DNA of 64,000 bases from NCBI GenBank assembly GCA_050247155.1, contig JBFWUS010000021.1, positions 7,431 to 71,430 of the forward strand, in the 5' to 3' direction. The stretch is from Mesorhizobium_G sp050247155. Lineage in GTDB: Bacteria; Pseudomonadota; Alphaproteobacteria; Rhizobiales; Rhizobiaceae. Shown here one piece after another: positions 1 to 6,697 of this stretch. The notes under the pieces are model-generated. The model searched no databases. It was not told the DNA's origin and worked only from the letters and a program-made list of their open reading frames with translations. Position 1 is the first letter of the stretch. The number at the start of each line of letters is the position of its first letter. A program made the position numbers and the translations under genes.

Positions 1-1
1 A

Positions 2-298
2 GTCGGCGCAGCACTGAAAGTGCCGTTCCATGTCTTCGATGATGCGGAGAAGCTTGTGGACACGCTGGCCTGCCGGGGGTTCCAGCAGCTTGCGCTGACG
101 CCGACCGGCGGAACAGACATCCGAACCGTCATACGCGCCCCACGGACCGCGATTTATCTGGGTGCCGAGGGGCCAGGCCTGCCCAGCACACTGATTGAGC
201 GAATGATCGGGGCGCGGATCTCGATGGCGCAGGATTTCGACAGCTTGAATGTCGCGGCGGCGTCGGCCATTGCCCTTCACTGCCTGGCAAGTGGATAG
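2..298 (+). CDS. SpoU/TrmH-family RNA methyltransferase, C-terminal part
   Basis: The reading frame is open from the first base of the window, so the gene is cut off at its 5' end and only about 98 C-terminal residues are present. The visible part carries two SpoU (SPOUT-fold) signatures: YLGAEGPGLP (motif 2) and DSLNVAAASAIALH (motif 3), which form the trefoil knot that binds S-adenosylmethionine. These enzymes 2'-O-methylate ribose in tRNA or rRNA. The target cannot be told from this fragment. It converges on the coiled-coil gene that follows, with 17 bp between the stops. A GTG at 20 is in frame but is an internal Val codon, not the start. Confidence 0.85.
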   Translation, partial: VGAALKVPFHVFDDAEKLVDTLACRGFQQLALTPTGGTDIRTVIRAPRTAIYLGAEGPGLPSTLIERMIGARISMAQDFDSLNVAAASAIALHCLASG

Positions 299-315
299 CT
301 CGGCCGTGCCGAAGG

Positions 316-1578
316 TCAGGCCGAAGCGGGCGGGTTTTGCCGTAGCGTCCTGATCCGTTCGGCCAGGCTGAGTGGCGCACCAGCGGCGACCATCGACCCC
401 GCGTCGGCCCTGGCAAGGGCGGCATTAATTGGCGATGCCGGGCCTTCCATGGATGCCGTCAGATGGACCATTTCAGCCGCCAGCGCTTGCATCTGCTCAC
501 GAAGCTGGCGTGATGCCGCATCCGTCTTGCCGCCGGGCGCGGCGAGTTTCTCCCGCAATGCTTTGTTTTCGCGAACCAGGGTGGAGATTCTCGTTTCCAG
601 GCGCTGGACCTTCTCGCCGCGTCCGTTGGCGCTGGAAGCATCCGCTCCTCGCGCCGCGATCTCACCAGCCATCCTGGCAATTTCTGCTTCGAGCCTTGAG
701 TTCTCAGCCTGCAAGTCGATCAGCCTCACATCCCTGTCAGTGGAAGGCGGCGATGCGAGGATCGGCTTCAGCCGCTCCCGCAATCGCGCCACTTCGCGGT
801 CGCGCCGCTCCAGCTTCTCTTCCCTGTCCGCCAGGTCGCCCACCAACTTCAGCAAGCGGGCGTCCAGATTATCCGCCCGTTGCCTTTCCGTCTCGGCCGA
901 TTTCTTGGCCATGTTGACGGCAGAGTCCGCATTGCGGCTGCTGCGCTCGATCGTCTTGCGCTGCCCCTTCAGCGTGGAGATGTCATTGTTCAGACGCTCG
1001 ATTTCGGTTTCCCGGGCGACAATCTCGATCTGCCGCGCACTGGACGTAAAGCTCGCTTCCTCGAAATCCTTGCCCAGTTTGGCGAATTCCGAGCGTTGCG
1101 CTAGAAGCATCTCCTCCGTCCGAGCCAGCGCAGTCGACAAGGCTTGCATCCCATCGTCACGCCGACGCAACTCGGCCCGCAGCTCGCGCGCGTCCGCCTC
1201 GATACGCGACAGATCTGCCTTGTTGGTCTCCCGTTCGGTTACGATCGCCTTGACGTCCTTGCTGCTGCGGGCGAGCCTGACCGATTGCTCCGATGCTTTC
1301 GCTTTTGCCGCCTTGAGGTCCATCTCCAGCCGCCGCGTCGCGATGGCATGCTCGGCGCGCAAACTGTCCTTCTCCGCGCGAATCTCATCCAGCGTCAGGG
1401 GCAGCGATGCTTCGATGCGACGTCGCGTCAGCATGACCGCCCGATTCCAGATAGCCGGCGCGACAAGCGCCGCCAGGAATGCCGCACACAAGAACCCGAG
1501 TGCGAAATAGAGGATCAGTTCGATCACGTGGCCCAGTCCGCCGGCGCGAAGACCCCGCACCATCGCGCCATTCAGCAA
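316..1578 (-). CDS. N-terminally membrane-anchored coiled-coil protein
   Basis: A 420-residue protein of unknown function. One hydrophobic segment near residues 18-45 (around ILYFALGFLCAAFLAALVAP) is followed by about 350 Lys/Glu/Arg/Ala-rich residues with heptad-like periodicity, predicting a long cytoplasmic coiled coil. A GTG at 1527, just before the membrane segment, is a plausible alternative start that would remove 17 poorly structured residues. No catalytic motif is visible. The architecture would suit a scaffold or cell-envelope organiser, but that is inference. It lies upstream of eipA on the same strand, 42 bp away, and may be part of the same conserved neighbourhood. Confidence 0.75.
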   Translation of the reverse strand: MLNGAMVRGLRAGGLGHVIELILYFALGFLCAAFLAALVAPAIWNRAVMLTRRRIEASLPLTLDEIRAEKDSLRAEHAIATRRLEMDLKAAKAKASEQSVRLARSSKDVKAIVTERETNKADLSRIEADARELRAELRRRDDGMQALSTALARTEEMLLAQRSEFAKLGKDFEEASFTSSARQIEIVARETEIERLNNDISTLKGQRKTIERSSRNADSAVNMAKKSAETERQRADNLDARLLKLVGDLADREEKLERRDREVARLRERLKPILASPPSTDRDVRLIDLQAENSRLEAEIARMAGEIAARGADASSANGRGEKVQRLETRISTLVRENKALREKLAAPGGKTDAASRQLREQMQALAAEMVHLTASMEGPASPINAALARADAGSMVAAGAPLSLAERIRTLRQNPPASA

Positions 1579-1620
1579 TTTTCCGCGGCTACATCAAGCC
1601 TTCGCCGAAGCCGCAATAGC

Positions 1621-2196
1621 TCAGAAGGGATTCCAGGTCGGGTTCTGGGTCAACTTCAGATAACCGAGATTGACGCCAAGGCGAGCGCCGACGCCGGTCT
1701 TGACGGGAACCAGAACCATGTCGCCATGCTTCAACGCCGTCATGCCGACGCCCGCAACCAGATAGGCGGAGCCAGCTACGCCGGCGAAGCGATTATAGAC
1801 GTTCGTCACATCGTTCATGTTGTAGACGAGCATCATGGTGCGCGACCCTTGGCCGCCGAAATCGAAACCGACCGACGGGCCCTGCCAGAACACGCGATGG
1901 TCGCCGGCGTTCTTGGTATACATCGTGCCTTCGCCATAGGTCAGGCCGCCGACGAAGGCTCCGGAACCTTCCTCGCCGAGTACATAGCCGTTGGGCAGCC
2001 CATAGGAGGCGAACGCCTTCTCGACCACCGTCGCCAAACCGCCGGAGGTCGCACCGAAAAAGCGATGACCGGAATCGATGATTTCCTGCGCCGTATAGTT
2101 CTCGGAATGCGCCGGAGCACTGGCGGCGACGCCGGCGACCAGCGCCGACAGCACGATAACAAGGGCGCGCGAAGCGTGAATGATTCGGGAGAACAT
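1621..2196 (-). CDS. eipA: EipA-like periplasmic envelope protein (DUF1134)
   Basis: A 191-residue secreted protein. The ATG at 2196 begins a Sec signal peptide (hydrophobic core ALVIVLSALVAGVAAS, cleavage near APAHS-EN); longer upstream frames add only Arg-rich sequence. The mature part is Gly-rich and matches the DUF1134 family, whose Brucella abortus member EipA is a soluble periplasmic beta-barrel needed for resistance to envelope stress and directly activated by CtrA. In Brucella eipA sits beside chpT and ctrA, as here. A CtrA-box-like sequence lies about 105 bp upstream. Family assignment is from recognition of the sequence; the function is transferred from Brucella. Confidence 0.88.
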   Translation of the reverse strand: MFSRIIHASRALVIVLSALVAGVAASAPAHSENYTAQEIIDSGHRFFGATSGGLATVVEKAFASYGLPNGYVLGEEGSGAFVGGLTYGEGTMYTKNAGDHRVFWQGPSVGFDFGGQGSRTMMLVYNMNDVTNVYNRFAGVAGSAYLVAGVGMTALKHGDMVLVPVKTGVGARLGVNLGYLKLTQNPTWNPF

Positions 2197-2299
2197 GGGC
2201 CTACTCGCTACTAGAGAGCCGCTCTGCCGACGCCTTCGGCCCCCACGACGCTTGTCGATCGCTTCGGGGCCACGATGCTCCAAACTTAGAGCCAAATCC

Positions 2300-2314
2300 T
2301 TCAACAACTGTTAA
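2300..2314. promoter_or_regulatory. CtrA-box-like site between eipA and chpT
   Basis: The plus strand reads TTCA-N7-TTAAC, one base from the CtrA consensus TTAA-N7-TTAA(C). It lies in the 268-bp intergenic region between divergent eipA and chpT, about 105 bp from the eipA start. In Brucella, CtrA activates eipA directly. No binding data are available here. Confidence 0.5.
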
Positions 2315-2464
2315 CCCTGCCTTGGAGCTAATGATCGCGATGCAATCGATTGGCGGCCGGGCACGTCCTCAGGTTTCTTGAAGCGCTCGTGCGGCCTGTA
2401 TATCCAAGGATCACGTGTTGGGAATGATTCGCACCTAGCAAAGCCGAACGGGACATCCATTTTC

Positions 2465-3103
2465 ATGACAGAACCTTTCACACTTTCCGCCGCCGACCTG
2501 GCGGCGCTCCTGTGCAGCCGGGTTTGTCACGACATCATCTCGCCGGTCGGCGCCATTAACAACGGGCTGGAATTGCTTGACGAGGGCGGCGCCGACGAGG
2601 ACGCCATGCAGTTGATCCGGGCCAGCGCCCGCGTCGCGTCAGCACGGCTTAAATATGCACGGATCGCCTTCGGCGCTGCAGGCTCGGCCGGCATGGTGAT
2701 CGATACGGGCGACGCGGAATCGGTGGCGCAGTCTTTCTTTTCCCATGAGAAGCCCGAACTGGTGTGGCAGGGCCCGCGAGCGCTCATGCCGAAAAACAAG
2801 GTAAAGCTGCTGCTGAACCTGCTTCTGGTTGCGAATGCGTCGATCCCGCGCGGCGGCAAGATTGTCGTCACCATCGAGGACCCGGAAGGCCCGTCCAGAT
2901 TTACCCTCACATCCAACGGGCCAATGATGCGGGTGCCGCCGAAGTTTCTGGAGCTTCATTCCGGCTCCGCGCCGGAAGAACCGATCGACGCGCATGCGAT
3001 CCAACCCTATTACACGCTGCTTCTGTCGCGCGAGGCCGGCATGCCGGTTTCGATTCATGCCGGACCGGAAGAGATCATGTTGAAGGCAGAAGTCGCCGGC
3101 TGA
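2465..3103 (+). CDS. chpT: Histidine phosphotransferase ChpT
   Basis: A 212-residue cytoplasmic phosphotransferase that relays phosphate from the hybrid kinase CckA to CtrA and to CpdR. The ATG at 2465 puts the phospho-accepting His at residue 22 in the motif CHDIISPVGAINNGLELL (H-box-like dimerisation helix); the rest is a degenerate histidine-kinase ATPase-like fold without nucleotide-binding motifs, as in Caulobacter and Brucella ChpT. It is divergent from eipA and shares an intergenic region with a CtrA-like box. It converges on the DnaB-like ATPase gene with 12 bp between stops. ctrA lies about 1 kb downstream, so adaptor and target are physically linked. Confidence 0.92.
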   Translation: MTEPFTLSAADLAALLCSRVCHDIISPVGAINNGLELLDEGGADEDAMQLIRASARVASARLKYARIAFGAAGSAGMVIDTGDAESVAQSFFSHEKPELVWQGPRALMPKNKVKLLLNLLLVANASIPRGGKIVVTIEDPEGPSRFTLTSNGPMMRVPPKFLELHSGSAPEEPIDAHAIQPYYTLLLSREAGMPVSIHAGPEEIMLKAEVAG

Positions 3104-3115
3104 CCCTCGGCGGCG

Positions 3116-3823
3116 TTATGCTGCCTTGCTGAACCGAACGGAGCCGTTGTTCAGGAAACAGCTCTTGTCGAAGAGCGTCAGATCCAACGGATTTGGCAAT
3201 CGGAGATCCGCCATATCGGGAAATGGTTTTGTCGATATTTCGTATGAGCGCGCAATCTGTGAAATGAAGACCATGATCAAGCCGCGCCGGCGCGCCAGAT
3301 CGCGCAGCGTTTCGACTTGATCAGTCAATGGCGGTTCTTCTCGCTTCTGGTCGAGAAGTTGCAAATAGTCGATGACAACCAGGGTTCCGCTGGGCGCGAC
3401 GGCGAGTTTGTCTCTGATGTAGCTTGTACAGATAGCGTCGGAGCAGTCGATTTCCAGGAATTCTTCCGACGGCCCGATACCGACCTGCCGCAACCGGTCG
3501 CGCACTTGTTGCTCGGTGTATTCGAGAGTGAAAAACATGGCGCGGCTGCCTTCGATTGCGGCTTGCACGGCCAGTCGCAATCCCATCAAGGTCTTGCCTT
3601 GGCCGGGCCGCGCGCCGAGCAGAAGCAACTCGCCCGGTTTCAGCCAATCATAGAGCCGCTCGGCGGGCCCTGCCACCGATGCCTTCGCAGCAAGCAGGCT
3701 CCATGCCGCAAAACCCTCATCGGCGGCAATTCGATCAAGGGCTTGATGCAACGGAAGCTTTGCGTCGTGCGACAGGCGCTTCGCCTTATGTTTCAATCGA
3801 TAAATAGGCGCGGAAAGCTTCAT
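3116..3823 (-). CDS. DnaB-like RecA-fold ATPase (C-terminal domain only)
   Basis: A 235-residue protein. The ATG at 3823 follows a good AGGAGG ribosome site. Residues 1-50 hold a short helical region with ALDRIAADEGFAAWSLL. After this comes a DnaB-type RecA fold: Walker A GARPGQGKT (70-78), acidic residue in FFTLEYT (~99-103), Walker B VVIDYLQLL (149-157) and a sensor-like ISQIAR (188-192). It lacks the DnaB N-terminal collar domain and is half the length of DnaB (about 460-500 residues), so it is not the replicative helicase. It lies between chpT and ctrA. The role is unknown; a regulatory or plasmid/phage-derived ATPase is possible. Confidence 0.75.
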   Translation of the reverse strand: MKLSAPIYRLKHKAKRLSHDAKLPLHQALDRIAADEGFAAWSLLAAKASVAGPAERLYDWLKPGELLLLGARPGQGKTLMGLRLAVQAAIEGSRAMFFTLEYTEQQVRDRLRQVGIGPSEEFLEIDCSDAICTSYIRDKLAVAPSGTLVVIDYLQLLDQKREEPPLTDQVETLRDLARRRGLIMVFISQIARSYEISTKPFPDMADLRLPNPLDLTLFDKSCFLNNGSVRFSKAA

Positions 3824-4015
3824 GGCGAGAACCTCCTGAAGCGAGCTTTCGCCGCAACCCCTCCTTATGCTTGCTGCTCGATCAGTTGGTTTGTGATCTG
3901 GACTGGCCTCGCATGACAATGCGTTTCCCATCGGAGGGAGGAGGCGCAGGCCGCGCCCAGATCAAAAGTAAGTCGATTCGCGGCCGGTTAGAAATAGGCT
4001 TAGAGCGCTGGGCGC

Positions 4016-4043
4016 CAAATAAAAACGGCGCCCGAAGGCGCCG
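4016..4043 (-). terminator. Intrinsic terminator of ctrA
   Basis: Read on the minus strand, a perfect 7-bp stem CGGCGCC / GGCGCCG with a TTCG tetraloop (plus-strand arms 4026-4032 and 4037-4043) is followed by TTTTTATTT. It lies 25 bp downstream of the ctrA stop. This is a textbook Rho-independent terminator. Confidence 0.9.
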
Positions 4044-4067
4044 CCGCAAAGTTCAACGTGACGCGCT

Positions 4068-4763
4068 TCAGGCGATTTCGCGGATGTCTTCCGGCTCGCG
4101 CAGCACATAGCCGCGGCCCCACACCGTTTCGATGAAATTCTGGCCGCCAGACGCGGCATCGAGCTTCTTGCGCAGCTTGCAGATGAAGACGTCGATAATC
4201 TTCAGTTCCGGCTCGTCCATGCCGCCGTAAAGGTGGTTCAGGAACATTTCCTTGGTGAGCGTGGTGCCCTTGCGCAGCGAGAGCAGCTCCAGCATCTGGT
4301 ATTCCTTGCCGGTCAGATGCACGCGCTGGCCGCCGACTTCTACAGTCTTCGCGTCGAGATTGACGATCAGGTCGCCGGTGGCGATGACCGATTGGGCATG
4401 GCCCTTCGAGCGGCGCACGATCGCATGGATACGGGCTACCAACTCGTCCTTGTGGAACGGCTTGGTCATGTAGTCGTCGGCGCCGAAGCCGAGGCCGCGG
4501 ACCTTGTCTTCGATGCCGGCCATGCCGGACAGGATCAGGATCGGTGTCTTGACCTTCGACAGGCGGAGCGTGCGCAGCACTTCGTAGCCGGACATGTCGG
4601 GAAGGTTCAGATCGAGGAGGATGATATCATAGTCATAGAGCTTGCCGAGATCGACGCCCTCTTCGCCCAGATCCGTCGTGTAGACGTTGAAACTTTCGGA
4701 TTTGAGCATCAGTTCGATGCTCTGGGCGGTTGCACTGTCATCTTCAATCAGCAGGACGCGCAT
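4068..4763 (-). CDS. ctrA: Cell-cycle response regulator CtrA
   Basis: A 231-residue OmpR-type response regulator, the master regulator of cell cycle, division and motility genes in alphaproteobacteria. The receiver domain (1-~120) has acidic residues E7/D8/D9, phospho-acceptor D51 in IILLDLNLPD and the conserved Lys at 101 in YMTKPF. The C-terminal winged-helix domain (~125-222) contains EPELKIIDVFICKLRKK and ETVWGRGYVL. Length and D51 position match Caulobacter CtrA. Phosphate arrives through ChpT, encoded nearby, and activity is restrained by SciP, also nearby. The long upstream region carries CtrA half-sites and several GANTC sites, suggesting autoregulation and methylation-sensitive transcription. 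An intrinsic terminator follows. Confidence 0.97.
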   Translation of the reverse strand: MRVLLIEDDSATAQSIELMLKSESFNVYTTDLGEEGVDLGKLYDYDIILLDLNLPDMSGYEVLRTLRLSKVKTPILILSGMAGIEDKVRGLGFGADDYMTKPFHKDELVARIHAIVRRSKGHAQSVIATGDLIVNLDAKTVEVGGQRVHLTGKEYQMLELLSLRKGTTLTKEMFLNHLYGGMDEPELKIIDVFICKLRKKLDAASGGQNFIETVWGRGYVLREPEDIREIA

Positions 4764-5182
4764 CTATATCCCCTTCTCCACCCCTCCGGCGGCCATCGCG
4801 AAGCCTTGGCCCAGAGCAGCGATTGCTTATGCCGGAAGCTGCCACCTAATGGTTAATAAATCCTAATTTTGCCGATTCGGCGAGAGCGGATTTTTCAACC
4901 TTTTGGCACACCTTCTTGAATCTAATACCGAATCCCTCGAACCCGGTTGCCAGACCCAGCTTTAGGATCGCCGTCTAACCCAACCATTTTTTCGATCGGT
5001 TCCAACACGCGATTTTTACCGGGCCTTAATGGCTAATGGGTATGATTAACAATGCGCGTAAAGGAATGGTTACCGACGGTAAGGATTTTTAAGAAAGTGT
5101 GACGCCGGTAACCGCGCCGGCAGGATTAGCCCCCAAGGCTACCCGAATCATCGCGGTGTGTGCGTGTTCCGGAGTATCGAGT
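4764..5182. promoter_or_regulatory. ctrA / fliJ divergent regulatory region
   Basis: This 419-bp AT-richer gap has no gene. It holds ATGGTTAA at 4849-4856 (minus strand TTAACCAT, an 8-base motif associated with CtrA-bound promoters), ATGGTTAC at 5066-5073 overlapping a palindrome TTACCG-A-CGGTAA (5070-5082), and GANTC sites at 4874-4878, 4918-4922, 4930-4934 and 5145-5149. GANTC is the methylation site of CcrM; in Caulobacter ctrA P1 is controlled by CcrM methylation and by CtrA itself. The motif matches are seen directly; promoter function is inferred. Confidence 0.55.
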
Positions 5183-5560
5183 ATGAAGTCACGTGAGAAC
5201 CTGGTGCGTCTGAAAAAATTCCAGGTTAGCGAGCAGCGCCGCCAGCTTGGCCAGCTCGATCTGATGATCGGCGAATTCGAACGCATGGCCGCCGAGTTGG
5301 AATTGCAGATCGCCGCCGAGGAAAAGAAGGCCGGCATCACCGACATCAATCACTTCGCCTATCCGACCTTCGCCAAGGCCGCGCGCAGCAGGCGTGACAA
5401 CCTGAAGAACTCGCAGCACGATCTTCGTCAGCAGCGGCAAGGCGTCGAGGAACGCCTGGCCGAGGCGGAAACCGAATTGGCCAAGGCCGAGGCGCTGGAA
5501 TCGCGCGACCACAAGATGCGTGAACCGGAGCATGACATCAGAAGCGTGATGATCGGCTGA
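5183..5560 (+). CDS. fliJ: FliJ-like flagellar export protein
   Basis: A 125-residue, highly charged, almost entirely helical protein. The ATG at 5183 gives the N-terminus MKSRENLVRLKKFQVSEQRR, as in rhizobial proteins annotated FliJ next to ctrA. FliJ is a soluble coiled-coil component of the flagellar type III export gate that works with FliH-FliI. The remainder (~residues 15-115) is a continuous coiled coil rich in Glu, Ala, Arg and Gln. No other flagellar gene is in the window, so the assignment rests on similarity and on the conserved position divergent from ctrA. The shared regulatory region could place it under CtrA control, as for flagellar genes elsewhere. Confidence 0.75.
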   Translation: MKSRENLVRLKKFQVSEQRRQLGQLDLMIGEFERMAAELELQIAAEEKKAGITDINHFAYPTFAKAARSRRDNLKNSQHDLRQQRQGVEERLAEAETELAKAEALESRDHKMREPEHDIRSVMIG

Positions 5561-5566
5561 CGATAA

Positions 5567-5599
5567 GCAGCCAATCGTCGCGGAGCGACCATTGGCTGC
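5567..5599 (+). terminator. Long hairpin after fliJ
   Basis: Arms 5567-5581 and 5585-5599 pair over 15 bp with one mismatch around a 3-nt GGA loop, starting 6 bp past the fliJ stop. There is no T-run after it, so it may be a factor-assisted terminator or an RNA-stabilising stem. Confidence 0.5.
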
Positions 5600-5639
5600 G
5601 ACCTGGTTTGCACATAATGCCATAATGCCGCCGACATAA

Positions 5640-5656
5640 GGCGGAGATTCTCCGCC
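5640..5656. repeat. 17-bp palindrome upstream of the PqiA-like gene
   Basis: GGCGGAGA-T-TCTCCGCC is a perfect 8-bp inverted repeat with a single central base, ending 24 bp before the ATG at 5681. Position and symmetry fit an operator for a dimeric repressor or a small 5'-leader hairpin; neither can be decided from sequence. Confidence 0.4.
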
Positions 5657-5680
5657 GATCCGCGGCGGGCTCTTTTGATT

Positions 5681-6115
5681 ATGCGCTTTACCGTTCCCTT
5701 GATGCTGTTTGCGGCGTCGCTTTGCCTTGCGCTCGGTCTGGTTCTGCCCCTAATCCGCCTCGAGCGGCTCTACTTTTTCACCCAGGAGCCGTCACTGATC
5801 GAGATCATCAGTGGCCTGTGGACCGAAGGCGAATGGCTGCTGGCTGTGATGGTTGGGCTGTTTTCGGCCGTCTTTCCGATCGTCAAGCTGGGCACGCTTC
5901 ATGTGCTGTCATACGGCGCGACGCATGAACGCCCTGCCGTCCCGGCCTGGCTCAAAACCTTGTCGAACTGGTCGATGCTCGACGTCTTGCTGGTGGCGCT
6001 GGTGATTTTTGCCGCCAAGACCAGCGGTCTGGCCGCCGCGATCACGCAGCCGGGCCTTTGGTTCTTTGCGGGATCAGCTGTGCTGACGGCAACTGCGTCA
6101 GCGATCGAGAAATGA
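5681..6115 (+). CDS. Paraquat-inducible protein A (PqiA) family membrane protein
   Basis: A 144-residue inner-membrane protein with four predicted membrane segments (about 4-24, 47-69, 92-112 and 118-138) and the PqiA-family arrangement of LVLPLIRLERLYFFTQEPSL after the first helix, then VFPIVKLGTLHVL. PqiA-family proteins accompany MCE-type lipid transport systems in other bacteria, but no MCE partner is nearby. It is a single-domain version, about half the length of E. coli PqiA. The ATG at 5681 is preferred to an in-frame TTG at 5675. It converges on sciP and ends at a small hairpin. Confidence 0.8.
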   Translation: MRFTVPLMLFAASLCLALGLVLPLIRLERLYFFTQEPSLIEIISGLWTEGEWLLAVMVGLFSAVFPIVKLGTLHVLSYGATHERPAVPAWLKTLSNWSMLDVLLVALVIFAAKTSGLAAAITQPGLWFFAGSAVLTATASAIEK

Positions 6116-6116
6116 G

Positions 6117-6131
6117 CCGGCGCCTCGCCGG
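6117..6131. terminator. Short hairpin between PqiA-like gene and sciP
   Basis: CCGGCG-CCT-CGCCGG forms a 6-bp GC stem 2 bp after the PqiA-family stop and 8 bp beyond the sciP stop on the other strand. It could serve as a weak bidirectional terminator; there is no T-run. Confidence 0.4.
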
Positions 6132-6138
6132 ACCACAA

Positions 6139-6414
6139 TCAGTGCCGGTATTGCTGGATGCGCGTTGTGCGCAGGCCCGCCAGACCGTACTCGTCGATCG
6201 ACGCCTGCCACGAGAGAAATTCCTCGGTCGTCAACTTGTAGCGGTTGCACGCTTCATCGAGGGAGAGCAAGCCGCCGCGTACGGCCGCAACAACTTCCGC
6301 CTTGCGGCGAATAACCCAGCGCCGCGTATTCGTCGGCGGCAGGTCGGCAATCGTCAGCGGGCTCCCATCCGGCCCGATGACATACTTTACGCGCGGCCTT
6401 ACAAGATCGGTCAT
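6139..6414 (-). CDS. sciP: SciP-like small CtrA inhibitory protein (DUF1153)
   Basis: A 91-residue basic protein of the DUF1153 family, whose Caulobacter member SciP binds CtrA and represses CtrA-activated promoters after the swarmer stage. Family features are visible: KYVIGPDGSPLTIADLPPTN near the N-terminus, RRWVIRRKAEVVAAV, and a helix-turn-helix-like GLLSLDEACNRYKLTTEEFLSWQ, ending in GLAGLRTTRIQQYR. Length matches Caulobacter SciP (about 93). It lies 1.4 kb from ctrA, giving physical linkage of kinase adaptor, regulator and inhibitor. A TTAC-N7-TTAC sequence about 80 bp upstream could be a CtrA box, consistent with CtrA-dependent sciP transcription in Caulobacter. Confidence 0.9.
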   Translation of the reverse strand: MTDLVRPRVKYVIGPDGSPLTIADLPPTNTRRWVIRRKAEVVAAVRGGLLSLDEACNRYKLTTEEFLSWQASIDEYGLAGLRTTRIQQYRH

Positions 6415-6492
6415 ACTACTCTCTACAAAAACTCACAGACCCAATCGGGCCTAACATTAGCCGCACAGCTTTAAAAATTGCCTAAACGAAAG

Positions 6493-6507
6493 GTAAGCAT
6501 CTGGTAA
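6493..6507 (-). promoter_or_regulatory. CtrA-box-like site upstream of sciP
   Basis: On the minus strand the sequence is TTAC-CAGATGC-TTAC, i.e. the TTAA-N7-TTAA spacing with C in place of the last A of each half. It ends 79 bp upstream of the sciP ATG in an otherwise non-coding 283-bp gap before mnmA. Caulobacter sciP is CtrA-activated, which supports but does not prove this reading. Confidence 0.4.
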
Positions 6508-6697
6508 TTAAGGTAAATCGGATATTTGCCAAAAAGAGCGAACTTCCATCAAACTTTATGCGTCGTTACGGCACCCACCGAGGACACCGGCATTGCAGGC
6601 GATTGCCGTCGGCTTTCGGGTGAATGCTGGCGGGACCCAGGTGGTTGACCTATATTGCCCGAATTGGCATTGAACCGCCGAAATCCGGACCCAGACC

